From the NCBI RefSeq assembly GCF_954871325.1, contig NC_088778.1:19267120-19331119 (forward strand): a stretch of DNA of 64,000 bases. The letters run 5' to 3'. The DNA comes from Gordionus sp. m RMFG-2023. Its lineage: Eukaryota; Nematomorpha; Gordioida; Chordodea; Parachordodidae. Under the pieces are notes generated by a model. The model saw nothing but the letters and a program-made list of their open reading frames with translations, did no database searches and was not told the DNA's origin. The translations under genes and the position numbers were made by a program. Below, one piece after another: positions 46,901 to 55,900 of the stretch. Within the stretch, counting starts at the first letter, position 1, and each line of letters starts with the position of its first letter.

Positions 46901-49900
46901 TACATTAATTTGACTGAATCTAAAGGGCAACTTGATAGGCTGATGGTAACGTTAAAAAATGTCATGCCTAACCACGATATTAATACTATAGCAAGATCAA
47001 AACCGCAGCCTTCCATAGACGATTTTTTTGAAATAAATAATAATAATATTATTGAACCTCTAGATGCCTTTTTTAAATCTAAAAATAGTCATTTAAATAT
47101 CTTTGATGATTTTTTTCATATAAAAAGTGTGTTTATTCAATTTAATACTGCGTTACCCTCAAGTGCTTGTGCTGAACGATTATTTAGTATGGCAAAGCTT
47201 ATACTTTCTGATCGTCGAGTACAAAATGTTATTATTAAAGGGCAATATTAAATAAATTATATGTATATATATGTAACAAATTATAGTCATGTTTTTATGC
47301 CAATATTTTATTTGTGGAAATAAAGTTATGTAAAAAATATTTTAAAAAAAACCAAAATAGCGTAAAAAGTAGCTTTAGCTAGTAGCTAATAGCGCGCTAT
47401 TTTTTCTATAAAATAGTGGTAGCGATAGCGCGCTACTTTTAAAAGTAGCGTTTAACAACACTGTACCCGGGTATGGATCAATGCTCTCAAGATCTAACAT
47501 GTCTGATGTTAAATTGTACTTAGAAATTTTCTTTGATATTCCTAGAATTCAAATTTAACCTTTGCAGTTTTATATCTTAGAGCAGTAATAATTTCTCTAA
47601 TTCTTTTGCAAAGAATTTCCAGACTATGGATTTTTAATTATCCAGAGTTAGGATACTAAAATTATTTAAAGAATAATTAAATGTAGATACATCCATTTTA
47701 AAAATATGTAAAATTATGGTAACTTTTGGAATTTTAGATTTTTGATTGATTGAATTCAATGACGTCAATATAATTAGGATTTTAAAATAGTTGAAAATAA
47801 ATCAAAATCCTGATTGACATTAAAAAATTACAAGAGATGTTGACCAATTATTAGAATAAAAAGGTATAAAATATGAAAGAAATTTCAGCACCGGCCGTGC
47901 GCCGCCGACATGAAAATCGGCGGCGCGCCGGCGTGATTTTCTAAACGGCGGCGTTTTCGGCGTGATTTTCTTAAACGGCGGCGTTTTCGGCGTAACCAAC
48001 GGCCGGCCGGCGCACAGGTCTAACTATTAGTAATATTATGGAAATTTGAAAGCGCGAATCTTTGTTTGAAACCTTTGCTATTTTAGTAGTGACATAATTT
48101 TCCTCATTGGTAAGCAATAAAAAAAGTGATGGCTTATCTGTAAATATATATAAATTTAATATCTCTTCTTTCCATAATCGTTAAAAATATAATTACATTC
48201 TCTTAATATCAAGGAAAATCGCTATCGACATTTAATTATTTTAAAATTATTTAGCTTTTAATGATTTTTTATATAAAAAAAAGATCGCCCTCGACTCTGC
48301 CTAATTTTTAAAAAATCTTACCTTTAAAATGGAGTTAATATTTTTCCAGCCTGACCCAGTATTAATTTGTTAATTTTTATTATTTTATGACATTATTTGG
48401 ATTTTTGTGAATAGTTTAAAAGGAATTTATTGGTAATTAAAAAGTTTAAATATTTTAAATTTTATCACTTCATACCAGGGTTTCGAACCGTTTTGTATAA
48501 CGGTCGGTTCGGTTCGTTCCGGTTTTTAGTTTAAAATTTTATAAAGGTTTTGTTCCATTTTGGTTTTTTAAAAAAAAATCATATCGGTTCGGTTTATAGT
48601 TTATAACGGTTCTTTTCGGTTTGTTCCGGTTTTTATAAATTTAATTTAAAAAAAAATTAATCATTAACCATGTATATATTAATTTTAGAGAAGAATCTTT
48701 TTAGTTTATAATTTCTTATTTAATTTATCCATGATAATCTAATAGATATTTTTATTAAATTTAGGAAATATATTAGGAAATATAAATTAGACAAATTAGT
48801 TTTTTTATTTCATAAATAAATAAGATAAAAACAAACATGCGTAAATACAATAATGAATTGTTTTTTATTTATAAATAAATAAGTAAACAAACTGCTAAAT
48901 ACAATTGATAAATAAATGTTACTAACATTTAGGTTTAAAAAGAGAATTCGAACGGATAACTAAATATTTTCTAATATTTCAGGATAATTAGACAAATTAG
49001 TTTTTTTTATTTCATAAATAAATAAGATAAAAACAAACATGCGTAAATACAATAATGAATAAAATAATATGTATACTATACTATTTAGGTTTAAAAAGAG
49101 AATTCGAACGGATAACTAAATATTTTCTAATATTTCAGGATTTAATTTAGTTCTCTGCGCAGAGAGTATAAACTTAAGGCTTGAAAATGCTCTTTATACG
49201 GAGACCTGCATAGCTGGAACTGCTAGCACAGTTATAGCTAACTTATAAAGTTCTGGCATACTATTCTTTACATTTTCCCAATAATTCAAAAGATTAGTAT
49301 CTTTTTCTAATCTCTCTATATTATCAAATGACCGAATTATATATTCTATTTCTATACATTTATTATAATTTTCGATGCCCTGAGAATTATTCTTATTAAG
49401 ACTTTCATGCGACTTTAATAAATCTTCAAAATCATCATCTAAATTATCCTTCGAATACGAACACGTAGGCATAGTATTTAGAATTTCAATATTCTGATTA
49501 TTTAGATTTTATATCAAGTTTCAAGTTTTACAAAGATGTTTTCTGGCGATCTCTCTTTCTTCAAAAAAAAGTTAAAAAATACATTATATCTAGGGTCGAG
49601 ATAATGCAGAGCAAAACTTCATTTTTGAAATTTATTTCTCGTGTCATCAGAAAAACCAAAAGTCTGGCAAATGGAGAACGATTAGTTAAAAATACATTAT
49701 ATCTAGGGTCGAGATAAATAGCAGAGCAAAAAACTTCATTTTTGAAATTTATTTCTCGTGCTTTCATCGTAGAAACTAAAAGTCTGGCAAATGGAGTGTC
49801 TACTTTACTCGTTTGCATGAGACATTTGATCCACGCAGCATAAAAATCGCCCATTGTCAATTGTTCACTTTGTAAATATTTTGTCAAAACATAAGCTGGA

Positions 49901-52900
49901 TACAAAGCTTTTAATATGTCACTAATTATTTTAAGATATCTTATTTAATTAACAGATAAATTGTCTAATCTATATAAATTAAGTATTTAAAAAAAAAACA
50001 ACAAACCTGGTATTATTTGATATATAATGTTGATAATATAAAAATATTTAATTTGATATATAATGTTGATAATATAGAAATATTTAATTTGAAAAGAAAT
50101 CACCAATTTAAAAAATGCCCCCAAGGAAAATTAAAATTTTAAATTTAGGTTAATAATTTAAAATTAATTATTTTTAAACCGTTTTGAACCGGTTTAAACC
50201 GGTTCAAAAACCGTTTTGAACCGGTTTAAACCGGTTCAAAACGAACTTAAATTAATCTATCTCTACTACCAACTATCGATATTTTGTGAATATAAAGAAT
50301 TTATTTTTTAGATAATAAATTTAATTAAAACTCCATTATTTACAATGAATTAATTATTATGGCATTATGAGCTTGCTGAAATATCTAAACCTTTTAAATT
50401 ATATTTAAAAGGATAGTTTATTTGGAAAACAATGTGTATGATTGTTTGCAATATATAGATTTGGTAGATGAATTGTATTATAATAATACTATAATAAAAG
50501 TATTAATTTTTACAGCAATAAACTCTGTCTTATTTCATCTCAAAATTTAATAGATAACCCTCAAAAAATTTTTATCCTACCCCCATTAAAGCAGCTTAAC
50601 CCCTACCTCCTCAAAAAAATAGGATGCAAACTGTTCCTACCCCTCGCGCTCATGTAGACGTTGCAGGGGAAGATTGCATTCTTGAAATAATGTCTTGGTA
50701 AGTTTTGATCTCGCAATCCTTATTTTTTGTTAAGGTTAAATTGCTTCCTATTAGTAACAATTTAACATTTTGATGTATGTGGACGCATACAGAGTAACTG
50801 CCACTTGAACCTGGCATGATACAATTTTAAGGGCGCTAGGTAGCAAATGTTAAAAATCCTATCTTAATATCAGAGTAGACAAAAATTTCTTTTAAATTAT
50901 TTAGAAGTAATTATTTTTGTACAGTAATTCTTTTTTCATTTTCTATTATTGAAATGCAATCTTTTTCCAGGGCAGTAGCCTACTACATTCATCGTTTAAA
51001 TAAAAATTTTTAACAACTACTACTGTGCTTTGCGCCTTAGGATTAAGAGTGGAAAGAATTCCTTTTTGACGAAGAATGATATTGGTATTACGGATTATGT
51101 AAAATGTAGTGTTAAGTTTCTTTTTAATTTTTTATATGCTCCAATTCGGAGGTAATGTCTATAATAATAGATATTTCTGTGTTTTAGATAAGAATGGATA
51201 ACTATTTTTCATATTTGAATTATCAAATAGTTGCTATTATTTATCCCATCGCTGGTCGAAGAACTTCGCCTATACCCTTTGAAATTTTTTCAAGCTTTTG
51301 CTTAGAACCCTTTTCTTTTAATCTCTTTTGTTAAATTCGAGACTGTCCAATATATAATAACGTTGAATTTAAGGATTCGAAGAAAGATGTAGGGAGTTGT
51401 GCGTTATCGCTATTAATTGGAATATAATTTACTCTTTCTATAAAATTAAATTCATTAGAAGTAGTAGCGATTTCCTCGAAAATTGGAATACCCTCATTTT
51501 TATATTTATATAAAGTTAAGCAGCATTCCACACAGAAATCGCCAATATTGATTCTGGCAAAATCCGTCATCCAGTGACATACTTTTTGTAATCCCCTCTT
51601 TGATAAATGTTTTTTTATATTAATGGGATTTTTATAAATCATGATATACAAATTTAAATAGTATTTTTAATTTTAAAAATCACTAAATTTCTGTAAAAAT
51701 TGGAAACTGGAATGGATAAATTTATTGGGAAAATGAATCGAAAAATCTATAATTAATTTTAATCATAATCAGTTATTTTTTTAATTTACTTGCGCTATCT
51801 AGCGGAAATTTTATTTTTGTGCCAAAATGCGAATTATTCAACAAATGTTATATTTTGGAATATAAAAAAAGAGGTGGATTGACTTATATTTTCAAAAATT
51901 AAGTTTTAAATTATTTTAAATTACTAACGCCATCTAGCGGAATTTTTATTTTTAGCATTATGTTCTACTTAACCATTTTTTACCTATCTTAAAAAAATTT
52001 TTATGAACAATTCTTGGTACTCTTTAGAAAATATCTGAAATTTGGATAAAAATTTATACTAACATTTAAAAAAAAATAATTACAAATTTTTGGCCGCAAT
52101 TTTTAAAAATTTTATAAATTAAAAATTAATTTCATTCAAAATACTTGGAAGAGTTTACTTAGAGCTATAAAATGAGCCATATTAAAGTTAACCCAATTAT
52201 CCCAATTTTAAAAAATCATTTTTTCGAAAAATGACTAAACAGAGTTCCTTTGAGATCCTATATCTCCGGTTCTAGTAGAGTTAAGGGTCTAGTATTTTGA
52301 TTTGTCAATTACAACACTTCATTTACTTATATACCAAATTTTGGCAAAATCTGAGATGGTCGGGTTGTAAAGTGATTGATTTGATGTAATATAATATTGA
52401 ATATTTTGTTTTCCTTTAAATAAATGAATTAATATATTTACAGTTTCACGGTCATATGCTTGCGAAAATGACTTCCCACAAATACATTCGCGGAAACGCT
52501 GCTCTATAACGTGGGTTAGCGATAAAAGTTTCGCTAAAATGTATTCGCAGTTGAAGTTTTACAGAAATAAAGGTTTAAACTCCCAAAGAAAAGTTCTTGG
52601 CAGAAAAAATTACATACAAATTACAAAAGAAAAATACGAATGATGAAAAAATAAAAAAATGTGACATTATTCAAGAGATTTCCAAATATAATTATTTTAT
52701 AAATTTTACTTAGAGTGCTATTTCGTTCTCTTTCCTCGTGAGAGTAAATAAATTTTTATGCAGCTCAATTCTTAGACAATATTATAAATAAAATATGCGA
52801 TGATGGTTATTATTATTTTTTTATATAATTTTTTTCTATGTTATTTTTTTATGTTAATTTTTTTTCAAATTAATATATCATTTTTTATTTATATATTTTA

Positions 52901-55900
52901 AAAAAGTTTTTCTACAAAATTTGCATTTTAAATTTTTTTTGGTAGATGAAACTTTGCATTAAAAATTTTTTTTTGTGGTATTACTATAATTAAAGGAAGA
53001 TTTCCATAAATAAAAAAATATTTATCAAACAGGAAATTTTTTTTGTTGATAATGCCTACAATGTTTTTAAAGGGGAAGTAAATTTTTGGTAGATGAAAAC
53101 TTTGCATTTTAAATTTTTTATGGTGATCAATAATTATAGGAAGATCTCATAAATAAATAAAATTATAAGACTAGTGTCCTTGTACATAAGTACTAATTCT
53201 TTAAAAAATATTAAAGAACTAAATTATTAGGCCGTTATACAATTTTAATTTCTTCGAAGGAATTAGATTATGATAGGAATGCAATTTCTAGATAGTATTT
53301 TAAAGTAAAATATGGTTTTTATTTCACTTATATAGGTTTGAAAAATTTCGCAAGGTATGTGGGTTCCATATAGCTTCGAATCATTCAAAGATCATGGGGG
53401 GGGGCGTTATCGAAATTGACAACTCATGTGTGGAAGTGTAAATATAATCATGGTCGGCAGTTGATCTCCGAGGCTATATGGATCTTCGGCGGCATATGTC
53501 GGGAAACAAATGAAATATTTCTAAGTGCTACAACAATCTAAAAATTGCATTCATATTATAATCTAATTCCTTCGAAGCACTTAAAATTGTATAACGGCCT
53601 AAAAATAATTTGGTTCTATTTTTTAAAGAATACTAGTCTTAAAATTTTATTTGTTTCTAAGATCTTCCTTTAATTATAGTATTATCATCAAAAAAAATTT
53701 AAAATGCAAAAAATTTTGTAGAAAAATTTCTAGAAAAAACTTTATAAAAAATCTTAAATATAAAATGATATATTATCCTCCTTTAATTATAGTATTATCA
53801 CCAAAAAAAATTTAAAATGCAAAAAATTTTGTAGAAAAAACTTTTTAAAATATCTTAAATAAAAAATGATATATTAATTTTAAAAAAAAAAAAAAAAAAA
53901 AATAGTGGCAATAACCAAAAGTTTGATTCCCCCAAAATTTAATTATAATACCCCCCCCCCCCCCCAATCATTTTAAGAGTCATTCAAATAAATTTAAACG
54001 TCCTTAAATTGCTATCCTTTCAGTTTAAAAAAAAGCTCATTCTCCAAAAATTAAGCGTGCTTTGGGTGCATATTTGTGGGATGTATAATAAATAAATTTC
54101 AGTGCTTCCAGGGGCTTGAATCAGTAATTTTGAGCCAAACATTGATTAAACAATTTAGTCATGAAAAAACTAAATATCTGGGTTTTAGTCGGATCAGGAA
54201 AATTAGATCAAATTTTTATTTTTGCTGCTATTATATTGGGGGTGAGAAAAAAATTAAGCGAAAAAATTGACTTGGCCCAACTTCCACTATGGTGCGGTCG
54301 AATACTAACTTACTGCGTCCCAGTTTAGGTCTGACCTTTAAACCATATCTGCCATTTATAAATAAGAATTTTTTTTATATAATCATAATAATCCACAGAG
54401 CAAATAATTTTCATTAAAACATGTCTCCTTTTAATCAACGTCTCATACATTAAATAACTAGTACATTTACCTCACAAATTAGTTTATTCTATTGAGCAAT
54501 CCAATAAAAAAATTATACAAAATAGTATCCTTAGCTTTTAACAGTATTCTTATAAAAATTAAAACGTACAAATTTTATTTACTATACATCAGAGACCTGC
54601 AGCATGGCCCTAGGCCTGGCCGGGCTATATGAGCCGGTAGTATTTTAATTTTTTAAATATACCATTTTTATTTAAATATCCAGGCCGGGTCGAAAATTTT
54701 TTAAAAAAAATACCCAGGCCGGTTCATATATTTTAAAACCAAATATTTTAAATCGACATTATTAGCTATAAAAATTTTAAAAAAATTAAATATATTTTAA
54801 AAAAATTTGGGCCTGGCCAGGCCGTACAAATATACCTCTGCAGGTCTCTGGATACATGTAAAAGCATTTAATAATAAAATCATTAAAAAAAACCAGCACA
54901 AAAAAGATCTAAAGCTGAAAAATAACACATTGCCGGCAGTGTTGTAAGTAGCGCGCTACTTTTTTCAGTAACTGTAGCTTTAGTGCGCTACATTTAAAAA
55001 AAATAGCGATAGCTCGCTACTTTCATATATAACAAATAAACAAATTATTAAAATACCTAAAATTTTATAATTCTAAAATCATATCTTTTTATTTTATTTA
55101 ATTTATTATGAAATTTAAATTTAAAAATATGCATTATAAACCTATTTTTTTAAATTTTTAAATGTCGACAACAGAGATTGATATTGAAGATAATTTTGGT
55201 AGTGACGATAAAATAATTTTCCTAAATGATGATAATAGATAATTTCCTTTACCCAAATTCGCAAAATATTTTATTTCAATAAAAAGATTAATACAGGGTA
55301 TAAATTTGTTGAAAATGTGCCAGATTGTATCAAAAATCAATAGTAATAGCTTCAACTTGAGAAAACATATTAAGGATATCAAATAAATTTAGTATCTATG
55401 TGTAGCCCAATCCTTAATCTTTAAAATAAAATTTGAATCAATGATATATCTATTATAGTTTCTGATCTATGTGAAAGTTGATTTTCTGGCCCAGTCTAAA
55501 CATGCTATATTTCAACTGCCGTTCTCATTTAGAAATATTAAATAAATATTCATTTAGGAATTATAAAGGAGATTTAGAAATTACCAGGCATATCCTTAAA
55601 CAATTTTAGAACATGAATAGTTCGCATTGATTTTTTAGCTTTGAAACTGATTTCCTTGTGTGAAGCCTTAAAGAAAGTTTGGATAATACAAAAAGAACTA
55701 GTGATCTGCATCGGGCCTAATTTTTCAAGCCCGGCCCGAAATTTTTTTAAAAAAAGTTTTGCCGGCCCAACCCGAACCAGAATTTTATTTTAAAAAAATT
55801 TACCGGCCCGGCCAGGCCCAAATATAGAAATTAATTTTTATAATTATTTAAAATAAAAGACATATGTTATATAGCGTTTAGTTTCAATAAATTAAATCAA

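Larger units (their letters stand above)
44066..48150. mobile_element. truncated copy of the TGTCGTATTGGGATATGG element, carrying nested hATs
   Basis: Starts TGTCGTATTGGGATATGGAA and follows the sequence of the left arm of the element at 60,062-62,303 (GAATCCCCACG, TGGCTGGCACCAGAAAATTT, CTTCCAGCACACGTTCCTACC, CCAACATTTTTTG) up to the hAT insertion at 44,916. It resumes after it (TAATATTATGG, GCGCGAATCTTTG). No right arm is found, so this copy is truncated at about 48,100. Confidence 0.75.

Noticed and set aside
49561-49905. The 114-codon frame read as a continuous protein
   Set aside because: It contains a direct duplication of about 115 bp of the hAT transposase region, so the two halves are copies, not successive domains.
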